Below, in pieces: positions 21,147 through 29,019 of a stretch of DNA of 64,000 nt. Each line of letters opens with the position of its first letter. Positions within the stretch are counted from its first letter, which is position 1. The stretch lies in contig NZ_JAGHQP010000005.1 of assembly GCF_017744255.1 (NCBI RefSeq), forward strand, positions 1 to 64,000, read 5' to 3'. Under the pieces are notes generated by a model. That model was not told where the DNA came from. It saw only the letters and a program-made list of their open reading frames with translations, and did no database searches. The stretch is from Brevundimonas sp. A19_0 (GTDB taxonomy: Bacteria > Pseudomonadota > Alphaproteobacteria > Caulobacterales > Caulobacteraceae). Position numbers and translations under genes: made by a program.

Positions 21147-22056
21147 CGGGCGTACCGGTTTCCGAAATGGACGGGGTTTCGGGGAGCGGGATGAACTCCG
21201 CGTCGTCGTCCTTGGGCAGGGTCATGCGACCGGCCTTCCAGTCCGCCTTGGCCTGATCCAGACGGGCCTGGCTGGAGGCCACGAAATTCCACCAGATCAG
21301 GCGCTGGCCCACCGGTTCGCCCCCCAGAACCATGACGGTCGACGGGCGGATCGCCTTGATGGTCGGCTCGGCCGTCGGCTCCAGCACCACCAGCTGGCCT
21401 TCGCCGAAGGTGCGGTCGCCCACCTCGATCTCGCCCTTCACGACATAGAAGGCGCGCTCGCTCATGCCGCCCGCGCCCTTGCCGGGCGGCGGGGCGGTAC
21501 GGACGCCCTCGGCCAGTTCCCAGTGCACGTAGAAGAGCGGGGACGAGATCGGCACGGCGGCCTTGGCGCCATAGGCTTCACCGGCCACGAGGCGGGCGTA
21601 GAGGCCGCCGTTGTCATAGGTCGGCTGATCGTCCTCGCCATGGTGATGGAAGGCGGGGTCGGTCTCCTCCAGGTCGTCGGGAAGGGCGATCCAGGCCTGC
21701 ATGCCGTGCATCGGGCCGCCGGTGGACCGCTTCAACGGGTCGGTGCGCTCGGAGTGGACGATGCCCTTGCCGGCGGTCATCCAGTTGACCTCGCCCGGCC
21801 GGATCGGCTGGGTGTAGCCCAGATTGTCCCGGTGCTTGATCTCACCCTCGAACAGATAGGTCAGGGTCGACAGGCCGATATGGGGGTGGGGGCGGACATT
21901 GACGCCCTCGGCGCCGGGCGCGAACTCCGCCGGGCCCATATGGTCCAGAAAGATGAAGGGGCCGACCATGCGCCGGGCATGGAAGGGCAGAATGCGGCCG
22001 ACCTCGAACCCGCCGAGGTCCTTCTTGCGGGCCTCAATCACCATTTCGATCATCAT
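21118..22056 (-). CDS. Pirin family protein
   Basis: 312 residues, two cupin domains. The N-terminal cupin has the metal-binding His pairs in RPHPHIGLSTLTYLFEGE and the later HSE of KGIVHSER. The C-terminal cupin starts near residue 190. Pirins bind Fe(II), and some have quercetin dioxygenase activity. Translation starts directly next to the stop of the upstream minus-strand gene, so the two are co-transcribed. Confidence 0.92.
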   Translation of the reverse strand: MMIEMVIEARKKDLGGFEVGRILPFHARRMVGPFIFLDHMGPAEFAPGAEGVNVRPHPHIGLSTLTYLFEGEIKHRDNLGYTQPIRPGEVNWMTAGKGIVHSERTDPLKRSTGGPMHGMQAWIALPDDLEETDPAFHHHGEDDQPTYDNGGLYARLVAGEAYGAKAAVPISSPLFYVHWELAEGVRTAPPPGKGAGGMSERAFYVVKGEIEVGDRTFGEGQLVVLEPTAEPTIKAIRPSTVMVLGGEPVGQRLIWWNFVASSQARLDQAKADWKAGRMTLPKDDDAEFIPLPETPSISETGTPAKPGPTHPV

Positions 22057-23372
22057 CAGGGCTCCGTCGTCGGGGGCAGTCGGGAAATCAGGGCGGGCGG
22101 CAGGTCGGTCTGGCGCGGGGCGCCATGGTCGTCAAAGCCATTCCACTGCGAACGCGAGACGAAGACAAGCTGTCCGTCGACCACGGTCACGGTCGTCGGC
22201 TCCTCGATCTCGGGCAGGTTAGCGGCCAGTACGACGACGATGCCGACCTCTTCGTGGTTCGGATAGAGCACCAGTCGCAGCACCCGCTGCGGGTTTACGC
22301 CGTTCTGAATGGCGAACAGTCGCGTGCCGTCGGTGGTCAGGCCGTCAATTCCGACCAGGGTATCGTCGGGGGGCAGGACGACCGGTACGGGCGTGCCGCC
22401 CTCGAGAGGCATGCGCCACAGACCAGAACTGTAATCGGCCACGAACAGGGTGTTGCGCACGACGGCCAGTCCCTGAGGGGAGCCGAACACGCCGGTCACA
22501 AAGGGGGTCAGCGCCTGATCCGGGCCTGCCAGTCTGTAGAGATTGCCGGACTGGCCATCCGAAACGACCACGGCCCCGTCGGGCATCAGGACCAGATCGC
22601 CCAGACCGTGCTCGCGGTCGTCGGCAGGCACGGGATACACGCGCACCACCCCGCCGGTCTCCAGATCGATCTGCAGCAGGGCCGTGGCCGGCGCTTTGTC
22701 CGCCGCGAGGCCATGGATGGCCGGGGGCAGGGGTGCGGTCGTCGCCCACAGGATGCCGCGCGACTCGTCGAGCGCCAGACCGACCATGCCGGACACTGCC
22801 GGATCTGGCTGAAGCCAGGGCGTGGCCGTGCCGTCGTCGGCGACTGCCACAATGGTTCGCCCCGCCACCAGCGACACCAGCCAGCGATCCCGGCGCGGGT
22901 CGCGAACGACGCTTTCGGCCAGGACAGTGCCGTCGATCCGGAACAGCGGCTCGAGCCTTCCGGCCCCGACCGGCGCCCGGTTCGAGCGGATCAGGTCGGC
23001 AATGACCTCGACCGCCGCGGCGTGGTCCGGCCGGGTGCGCAGGTCCGCGAGGGCCTCTTCGGCATCGACGTCGAACACCAGACCGGCTCCGCCGTAGCGT
23101 CCGTAGTGGAGCAGGGCCTCAAGCCCGTCGCCCTGCGCGGCCGCGACCCGGGCCCGCAGCATCATGACGCCGGGATGGTTGGCGATGAAGGTCTCGGCCT
23201 CGGCCAGTTCCCGGGTGGCGGTGTCCAGATCCTCGGCCCGCAGCGCCGTCACGGCTGCGGCGCGGTGGTGGCGGAAGGCGGCGACCTCGCCCTCCGGCGT
23301 CTGGGCGACAGACGCCCCGGCCGTCAACGCCAGCAGCGCCAGCCCGAAGACCACTCCCCCCGACCGCCCCAT
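22056..23372 (-). CDS. Secreted beta-propeller (SMP-30/NHL-like) protein
   Basis: 438 residues. Signal peptide cleaved probably after Ala23. Residues 25-110 are helical and TPR-like (VTALRAEDLDTATRELAEAE). The rest is a propeller of the gluconolactonase/NHL type, with repeats such as VSGMVGLALDESRGILWATT, GLGDLVLMPDGAVVVSD, SPQGLAVVRNTLFVADY and VGIDGLTTDGTRLFAI. Periplasmic; ligand or enzyme activity is not clear. Overlaps the pirin start by one base, so same operon. Confidence 0.75.
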   Translation of the reverse strand: MGRSGGVVFGLALLALTAGASVAQTPEGEVAAFRHHRAAAVTALRAEDLDTATRELAEAETFIANHPGVMMLRARVAAAQGDGLEALLHYGRYGGAGLVFDVDAEEALADLRTRPDHAAAVEVIADLIRSNRAPVGAGRLEPLFRIDGTVLAESVVRDPRRDRWLVSLVAGRTIVAVADDGTATPWLQPDPAVSGMVGLALDESRGILWATTAPLPPAIHGLAADKAPATALLQIDLETGGVVRVYPVPADDREHGLGDLVLMPDGAVVVSDGQSGNLYRLAGPDQALTPFVTGVFGSPQGLAVVRNTLFVADYSSGLWRMPLEGGTPVPVVLPPDDTLVGIDGLTTDGTRLFAIQNGVNPQRVLRLVLYPNHEEVGIVVVLAANLPEIEEPTTVTVVDGQLVFVSRSQWNGFDDHGAPRQTDLPPALISRLPPTTEP

Positions 23373-23382
23373 GGTCCTGTCC

Positions 23383-23871
23383 CTAGTTCACATGCGGACT
23401 GACGATGCCGAGTGGCAGGGCTGTCACGTTTTTCACGCCCCGCGTGACGATGTGGCTCTCGCAGTCGGAGACGATGCCCAGCGCCAGCAGTTTTTCGCGC
23501 AGGAATTTGTCGAAGGCGTGCATGTCGGACGTGACGATCCGCAGGACATAGTCTTCACGGCCGGTAATGGTCGCGCACTGGACGACCTCGGCCCAGTTGG
23601 CGACGGCGCTCTCGAACACCTCGAGATTTTCCGTGGACGGCAGGTTGAGCTTGACGATGGCATAGACCTCGAAGTCCAGGCCCAGCTTGTCGGCATCGAG
23701 CAGCGTCACCCGCTTGCGGATGTAGCCCGTATCCTCCAGTCTCTTGATGCGTCGCCAGCATGGAGACGCCGACAGACCGACCCTTTCGGCCACATCCGCA
23801 ACCGAAAGCCCGGCATCGTGTTGGAGAATGTCGAGGATGCGGGCGTCGATCGCGTCCAGTTCTTCGGCCAA
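23383..23871 (-). CDS. bkdR: Lrp/AsnC family regulator, probable BkdR
   Basis: 162 residues. N-terminal winged HTH (DARILDILQHDAGLSVADV... then AERVGLSASPCWRRIKRLE) and a C-terminal RAM ligand-binding domain (residues 70-150, GREDYVLRIV). It is divergent from the branched-chain 2-oxoacid dehydrogenase operon with a gap of about 145 bases. In Pseudomonas the Lrp-like BkdR sits in the same arrangement and activates bkd in response to branched-chain amino acids. The gap is AT-rich, as expected for a regulator site. The function assignment rests on synteny. Confidence 0.8.
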   Translation of the reverse strand: MAEELDAIDARILDILQHDAGLSVADVAERVGLSASPCWRRIKRLEDTGYIRKRVTLLDADKLGLDFEVYAIVKLNLPSTENLEVFESAVANWAEVVQCATITGREDYVLRIVTSDMHAFDKFLREKLLALGIVSDCESHIVTRGVKNVTALPLGIVSPHVN

Positions 23872-24015
23872 TGCGTTTCTCCCGGTCTTAGTTTGGCGAA
23901 ATAAAATACCTCAATCGGGCGGAAATCAAGGTCGGATTTGAGCGAGCAATCACGGTTCGCCCGTGGTAGATCGCGGGATGAGGAAACGCTGACGGATCAA
24001 CGGACGGCAACCACG

Positions 24016-25248
24016 ATGAAAAAGAACACCAAGCCCCTGTCCCTGCGGGTGCCGGAGCCCACCGGCCGTCCGGGTGACACCCCCGACTTCAGCCACCTGA
24101 AACTGGATGCCGCCGGCGCCGTGGTCCGGCCAGACGCGCTGGCCGACCCGCACGAGATGCGCGACATGGCCTTCCGGCTGGTGCGGGTGCTGGACGATTC
24201 CGGCAAGGCCGTCGGCCCGTGGGATCCGAAGCTCGACCCGGACACCCTGCGCCGGGGCCTGAAGGCCATGGTCCTGACGCGCGCCTTCGATGACCGGATG
24301 CACCGCGCCCATCGTCAGGGCAAGACCAGCTTCTACATGAAGTGCACCGGCGAGGAGGCCATCGCGGTCGCCCAGGGAATGATCCTGCCGGCCGAGGACA
24401 TGGGCTTTCCGACCTATCGCCAGCAGGGGCTGCTGATTGCGCGCGGCTATCCGCTGGTCGACATGATGAACCAGATCTATTCGAACGCCTCGGACCCCAT
24501 CAAGGGCCGTCAGCTGCCGATCATGTACTCCAGCCGCGACTATGGCTTCTTCACCATCTCGGGCAATCTCGGCACCCAGGTGCCGCAGGCCGTGGGCTGG
24601 GCCATGGCCTCGGCCTACAAGGGCGATGACCGACTGGCGATCAGCTGGATCGGCGATGGCGCCACGGCCGAGGGCGACTTCCATAACGCCCTGACGTTCG
24701 CCGCCGTCTATCGCGCGCCGGTGATCCTCAACATCGTCAACAACCAGTGGGCCATCAGCTCCTTCCAGGGCATTGCGGGCGGTCTGGAGACCACCTTTGC
24801 CTCCAAGGCGATCGGCTATGGCCTGCCGGCGCTGCGGGTTGACGGCAATGACTTCCTGGCGGTCTGGGCGGCGACCCGGTGGGCCGAGGAGCGCGCCCGC
24901 GCCAACAAGGGCGCCACCGTCATCGAACTGTTCACCTATCGCGGCGCTCCGCACTCGACCTCGGACGATCCCAGCCGCTATCGCCCCGGCGACGAGCACG
25001 AGAAATGGCCGCTGGGCGATCCTATCGCCCGCCTGAAGCAGCACCTGATCGCGCTCGGCGAATGGTCCGACGAACAGCAGGAAGCCGCCGAGAAGGACGC
25101 TGCCGAACAGGTCCGCGCGGCGGGCAAGGAGTCCGAGGCCATCGGCACGCTCGGCCAGTCGCGGCCCAGCGTGAAGACGATGTTCGAGGATGTGTTCGCG
25201 ACCGAGGACTGGCGTCTGGTCGAACAGCGCCGCGAAGTGGGGGTCTGA
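24016..25248 (+). CDS. bkdA1: Branched-chain 2-oxoacid dehydrogenase E1 component, alpha subunit
   Basis: 410 residues from ATG 24016, the same length as Pseudomonas BkdA1; a TTG at 23938 would add 26 unconserved residues. The thiamine diphosphate motif begins at GDG (213-215) and ends at NN (242-243). The active-site loop GAPHSTSDDPSRYR holds the regulatory serine region. With the beta subunit it decarboxylates 2-oxo acids from Val, Leu and Ile and passes the acyl group to the E2 lipoyl arm. First gene of the operon. Confidence 0.93.
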   Translation: MKKNTKPLSLRVPEPTGRPGDTPDFSHLKLDAAGAVVRPDALADPHEMRDMAFRLVRVLDDSGKAVGPWDPKLDPDTLRRGLKAMVLTRAFDDRMHRAHRQGKTSFYMKCTGEEAIAVAQGMILPAEDMGFPTYRQQGLLIARGYPLVDMMNQIYSNASDPIKGRQLPIMYSSRDYGFFTISGNLGTQVPQAVGWAMASAYKGDDRLAISWIGDGATAEGDFHNALTFAAVYRAPVILNIVNNQWAISSFQGIAGGLETTFASKAIGYGLPALRVDGNDFLAVWAATRWAEERARANKGATVIELFTYRGAPHSTSDDPSRYRPGDEHEKWPLGDPIARLKQHLIALGEWSDEQQEAAEKDAAEQVRAAGKESEAIGTLGQSRPSVKTMFEDVFATEDWRLVEQRREVGV

Positions 25249-25250
25249 AG

Positions 25251-26372
25251 ATGAGCGAGCAAACCTTCACCGAAGCCGACCGCAACGACGGCATTGAGCC
25301 CGACATGGTCGATCAGGACCACGCGCCGAAATCGACCGCCGGCGGCAGCGGCACCGTGCCGATGAACATGATCCAGGCGCTGAACTCGGCGCTCGACACC
25401 AAGATGGCCGAGGACCCGAATGTGCTCTCGTTCGGCGAGGACGCGGGCTATTTCGGCGGCGTGTTCCGCGTCACCGACAAGCTGCAGGAAAAGCACGGCC
25501 TGACCCGCAGCTTCGATGCCCCGATCAGCGAATGCGGTATCGTCGCCACCGCCATCGGCATGGGCGCCTATGGCCTGCGCCCGGTCGTCGAGATCCAGTT
25601 CGCCGACTACATCTATCCGGCCTACGACCAGATCGTCTCCGAGGCGGCCAAGCTGCGCTATCGCTCGGCCGGCATGTTCACCAGCCCGATCACGGTGCGC
25701 TCGCCCTATGGCGGGGGCATCTTTGGCGGCCAGACCCACAGCCAGAGCCCCGAGAGCCTGTTCACCCACATCGCCGGCCTGAAGGTCGTCGTGCCCAGCA
25801 ACCCCTATGACGCCAAGGGTCTGCTGACCGCCTGTATCGAGGATGACGACCCGACCATCTTCTTCGAGCCCAAGCGCCTCTACAACGGCCCGTTCGACGG
25901 TTGGCATGAAAAGCCCGTCTCGCCGTGGAAGGCCCAGGACCTGGCCCAGGTTCCGACCGAGAAGTACACCGTGCCGCTGGGCAAGGCGCGCATCATGAAG
26001 GAAGGCGCCGACGTCACCATCCTGGCCTGGGGCACCATGGTCTGGGTGTCGCTGGCCGGGGCCGAGCACGCGGGTGTCGATGCCGAGGTGATCGATCTGC
26101 GCTCGCTGGTACCGCTCGACATCGAGGCCATCGAGGCCTCGGTCAAAAAGACGGGTCGCTGCGTGATCGTGCACGAGGCGCCGAAAACCTCCGGGTACGG
26201 AGCAGAACTGTCGGCCCTGGTACAGGAGCGCTGCTTCTATCACCTTGAGGCCCCGATCGCGCGGGTCTGTGGCTGGGACACGCCCTATCCGCACGCCTTC
26301 GAGTGGGAATATTTCCCCGGCCCCGAACGGGTGGCCGAGGCCCTGAAATCGACCATGAACGGAGGGCGCTGA
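25251..26372 (+). CDS. bkdA2: Branched-chain 2-oxoacid dehydrogenase E1 component, beta subunit
   Basis: 373 residues. Transketolase pyrimidine-binding domain with NVLSFGEDAGYFGGVFR, ISECGIVATAIGMGAYGLRP and VEIQFADYIYPAYDQIVSEA, then a C-terminal domain with VTILAWGTMVW and DLRSLVPLD. An N-terminal extension of about 37 residues is acidic and variable. The start is two bases after the E1 alpha stop. Cytoplasmic heterotetramer with the alpha subunit. Confidence 0.94.
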   Translation: MSEQTFTEADRNDGIEPDMVDQDHAPKSTAGGSGTVPMNMIQALNSALDTKMAEDPNVLSFGEDAGYFGGVFRVTDKLQEKHGLTRSFDAPISECGIVATAIGMGAYGLRPVVEIQFADYIYPAYDQIVSEAAKLRYRSAGMFTSPITVRSPYGGGIFGGQTHSQSPESLFTHIAGLKVVVPSNPYDAKGLLTACIEDDDPTIFFEPKRLYNGPFDGWHEKPVSPWKAQDLAQVPTEKYTVPLGKARIMKEGADVTILAWGTMVWVSLAGAEHAGVDAEVIDLRSLVPLDIEAIEASVKKTGRCVIVHEAPKTSGYGAELSALVQERCFYHLEAPIARVCGWDTPYPHAFEWEYFPGPERVAEALKSTMNGGR

Positions 26373-26374
26373 TC

Positions 26375-28108
26375 ATGGGACGCTATGTGTTCAAACTGCC
26401 CGACGTGGGCGAAGGCACGGCCGAGGCCGAACTGGTCGGCTGGCACGTCAAGGTCGGCGACACGGTCGCTGAGGACCAGATCGTCGCCGACGTCATGACC
26501 GACAAGGCGACCGTCGAGATCACCAGCCCGGTGGCCGGCAAGGTCACCACCCTGCACGGCGAGCCCGGCCAGATGCTGGCCGTGCGCGGCCCGCTGGTCG
26601 AGTTCGAGGTCGAGGGCGCGGGGAATGCGGCCGCAGCGTCTGACGGCAGCGATGCCCCCTCCACCGCTTCGCGGTCCCCCTCCCCCGACGGGGGAGGATC
26701 TGCGGCTCAATCTCCCCCCACCGGGGGGAGTACCGGCGCAGCCGGGGAGGGGGGCTCAGGCTCTTCCGCATCCGGCGCCAACTATGTCTTCAAACTACCG
26801 GACGTGGGCGAGGGGACGGCCGAGGCCGAGCTCGCCGGCTGGCACATCAAGGTCGGCGACGCGGTCGAGGAAGACCAGATCATCGCCGACATCATGACCG
26901 ACAAGGCGACCGTCGAGCTGACCAGCCCGGTCGCCGGCATAGTGGTCGCCCTGCACGGCGAGCCCGGCCAGCAGCTGGCCGTCGGTGGTCCGCTGGTGTC
27001 CTTCAAGGTCGACGGCAAGGGCAATGTGGCGGCGTCCACCGCCTCTGCTCCCTTCCCCCTTGATGGGGGAAGGGCTGGGGATGGGGGTGACATTTCCGCC
27101 AAACGGCCCGCCGGTGCTTCCGCTGCCTCCAGCCCTGAACCCGCCACCGCCTCCACCCCCACCCCAACCCCTCCCCCATCGAGGGGGAGGGGCTCTGACC
27201 CCGTCCGCACCCTGTCCGCCCGGGGTGAACGCCCGCTGGCCTCGCCTGCGGTGCGCCAGCGCGCTCGCGGCCTGGGCGTCGAACTGCAGTTCGTGCCCGG
27301 CTCCGGGCCGGCCGGTCGCATCGAGCATGGCGATCTCGACGCTTACGTCGCCTCGGGCAGCCACGGATCGTCCGCCTCCGGATCATCGGCCTCGACCTGG
27401 GCGAAGGCCGAAGGCACGACCGAGACCAAGATCATTGGCCTGCGCCGCAAGATCGCGGAGAAGATGGCCGAGAGCGTGCGCCGCATTCCGCACATCACCT
27501 ATGTCGAGGAAATCGACATGACGGCGGTCGAGGAGCTGCGCGCCCACCTGAACGCGACGCGCAGGAAGGACCAGCCCAAGCTGAACGTCCTGCCCTTCAT
27601 CGCCCGCGCCATCGTGGTGGCCCTGCGCGACCAGCCGGCTATCAACAGCCACTATGACGACGAGGGCGGGGTGCTGACGACGCACAACGCTGTCCATCTG
27701 GGCATCGCCGCCCAGACGCCGAACGGCCTGATGGTGCCGGTGGTCCGTCACGCCGAGGCGCGCGATCCCTATGACACGGCCGAGGAAATCGCCCGGGTCT
27801 CGGGCGCGGCCAAGGCCGGCACCGCCAAACGCGAGGAACTGTCGGGTTCGACCATCACCATCACCTCGCTGGGCACGCTGGGCGGCGTGGTCCACACGCC
27901 CATCATCAACCATCCCGAGGTCGCCATCGTCGGCCCCAACAAGATTGCCGAGCGGGTCGTGGTCAGGGACGGCCAGATGGTCGTCCGCAAGATGATGAAC
28001 CTGTCCTCCAGCTTCGATCACCGCATCGTCGACGGCCACGATGCGGCGGTGTTTGTGCAGCGCATCAAGGGGCTGCTGGAGCATCCCGCGACGCTGTGGA
28101 TGGGGTGA
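26375..28108 (+). CDS. bkdB: Branched-chain 2-oxoacid dehydrogenase E2 acyltransferase, two lipoyl domains
   Basis: 577 residues from ATG 26375. Two near-identical lipoyl domains (about 1-80 and 133-215) carry lipoylated Lys44 and Lys177 in MTDKATVE. Next come an E1/E3-binding domain (about 288-326) and the acyltransferase core (about 350-577) with catalytic His549 in FDHRIVDGHD. The linkers after each lipoyl domain are low-complexity and partly encoded by in-frame GC palindromes (26655-26757 and 27050-27192). BkdB usually has one lipoyl domain, so this is a duplicated form. Confidence 0.93.
   Translation: MGRYVFKLPDVGEGTAEAELVGWHVKVGDTVAEDQIVADVMTDKATVEITSPVAGKVTTLHGEPGQMLAVRGPLVEFEVEGAGNAAAASDGSDAPSTASRSPSPDGGGSAAQSPPTGGSTGAAGEGGSGSSASGANYVFKLPDVGEGTAEAELAGWHIKVGDAVEEDQIIADIMTDKATVELTSPVAGIVVALHGEPGQQLAVGGPLVSFKVDGKGNVAASTASAPFPLDGGRAGDGGDISAKRPAGASAASSPEPATASTPTPTPPPSRGRGSDPVRTLSARGERPLASPAVRQRARGLGVELQFVPGSGPAGRIEHGDLDAYVASGSHGSSASGSSASTWAKAEGTTETKIIGLRRKIAEKMAESVRRIPHITYVEEIDMTAVEELRAHLNATRRKDQPKLNVLPFIARAIVVALRDQPAINSHYDDEGGVLTTHNAVHLGIAAQTPNGLMVPVVRHAEARDPYDTAEEIARVSGAAKAGTAKREELSGSTITITSLGTLGGVVHTPIINHPEVAIVGPNKIAERVVVRDGQMVVRKMMNLSSSFDHRIVDGHDAAVFVQRIKGLLEHPATLWMG
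26655..26757. repeat. Palindromic GC repeat in first E2 linker
   Basis: Contains CCCCCTCCACCGC, a short loop, GCGGTCCCCCTCCCCCG, then GGGGGAGGATC, matching the right half of the ruvC repeat. A second arm pair, CTCCCCCCACCGGGGGGAG, lies at about 26712-26730. The segment stays in frame and encodes a Ser/Pro/Gly/Thr-rich linker. Confidence 0.8.
27050..27192. repeat. Palindromic GC repeats in second E2 linker
   Basis: Two hairpins, CCCTTCCCCC (27050-27059) with GGGGGAAGGG (27065-27074), and CCCCTCCCCC (27168-27177) with GGGGGAGGGG (27183-27192), each with a five-base loop. The flanking GGGATGGGGGTGA and CACCCCCACCCC stretches are roughly complementary, so the whole 143 bases can fold as one larger structure. 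The reading frame stays open through it. Confidence 0.78.
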
Positions 28109-28111
28109 AGC

Positions 28112-28555
28112 ATGAAGAGCCTGAGCATAGTCCCGGCCCTCTTGGCCTTCGTGGTGTTGGCGACCGCAAGCCCGGCTCTCGCGTGTCGACCTGTGGCGTT
28201 GAACGACGCCTACTGGCAGAGTAGCTGGACGAATAGCTCAAGGGTGGCTCTTGGCCGGATTGTTCGAGTGACCCCCTATTCGGCGGCAGAACTCGCTCGG
28301 TTGAATGAGGTGCGTTCGGTTGCGCCTCTGAGGCAGGGTTCCGGCATGGCTGACATCGAGGTTGTTCGGGACTTGAAGGGCTCTGGCCCCATGATCGTTC
28401 GCGCTCAATATCAGCGAAATCCTTCGTGCTGGTATCGCTGGGCACCAGCCGTTGGTGACACGGTCATGGTATTTTCGGGCGCGCGCACGGAGGCTTGGCC
28501 GAAAGAGCGCATCACCCTTCCTCGCCTAAGCGCACTCTTCAACGAGTTCCAATGA
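28112..28555 (+). CDS. Small secreted protein of unknown function (first of a tandem pair)
   Basis: 147 residues. Signal peptide cleaved probably after Ala24 (ALA then CRP), leaving a Cys at the mature N-terminus but no proper lipobox. The mature part has a Trp-rich start, RVALGRIVRVTPYS, then ADIEVVRDLKGSG and VGDTVMVFSG. The layout of N-terminal Cys, exposed VALGRIVRV strand and later Cys recalls netrin/TIMP-like small beta-barrel proteins. This is a guess by eye. It lies three bases after the E2 stop inside the bkd operon. Confidence 0.7.
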   Translation: MKSLSIVPALLAFVVLATASPALACRPVALNDAYWQSSWTNSSRVALGRIVRVTPYSAAELARLNEVRSVAPLRQGSGMADIEVVRDLKGSGPMIVRAQYQRNPSCWYRWAPAVGDTVMVFSGARTEAWPKERITLPRLSALFNEFQ

Positions 28556-29019
28556 CCCGGACCCTCACCCCTAGAGTCCGCCTCATCGGCGCAGTAGCCA
28601 GCGCGATCATTGTGGCTCTCGCAGCAACGCCGGCGATGGCCTGTCTCCCGGAGCCGTGGCCTCAATGGTCTGACATTCAGCGGCCGGGCGGGCCCGACCT
28701 GATGATCGTCCGCGTGACACGCATCGATGTTGCAGAGACGCCGCGCATATCATCCGACCGCTCAGAATTGTTCGATGAAACGGTGACGGTCGAACTGGTG
28801 CAGGCGCTGCAGGGCGCTCCAGATGCCCAGTACCAAATGACACAGCTTCATTCCTGGCGGCCTTTGTCCGATGAGCCGATGCGGTGCCTTCCCTGGCGGG
28901 TTGAACTCAATGTTGGGGACGTGGTCGTTGCCTACGAGAATCGCAGCGGCGCCCTCCATATTCCGCAGCCGTACCATGTCCCGCCGGACCTGAAAGCCGT
29001 CCTGGAAGCTTACCAATGA
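28552..29019 (+). CDS. Small secreted protein, diverged paralogue of the preceding gene
   Basis: 155 residues from ATG 28552, overlapping the previous stop by four bases. Signal peptide cleaved after Ala30 (AMA then CLPEP). The mature part repeats the preceding protein's pattern: Cys-X-Pro start, DLMIVRVTRID strand, VTVELVQALQGAP, then VGDVVVAYEN. An early duplication is likely. Its stop overlaps the E3 start, so it is translated as part of the bkd operon. Function unknown. Confidence 0.7.
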   Translation: MTRTLTPRVRLIGAVASAIIVALAATPAMACLPEPWPQWSDIQRPGGPDLMIVRVTRIDVAETPRISSDRSELFDETVTVELVQALQGAPDAQYQMTQLHSWRPLSDEPMRCLPWRVELNVGDVVVAYENRSGALHIPQPYHVPPDLKAVLEAYQ

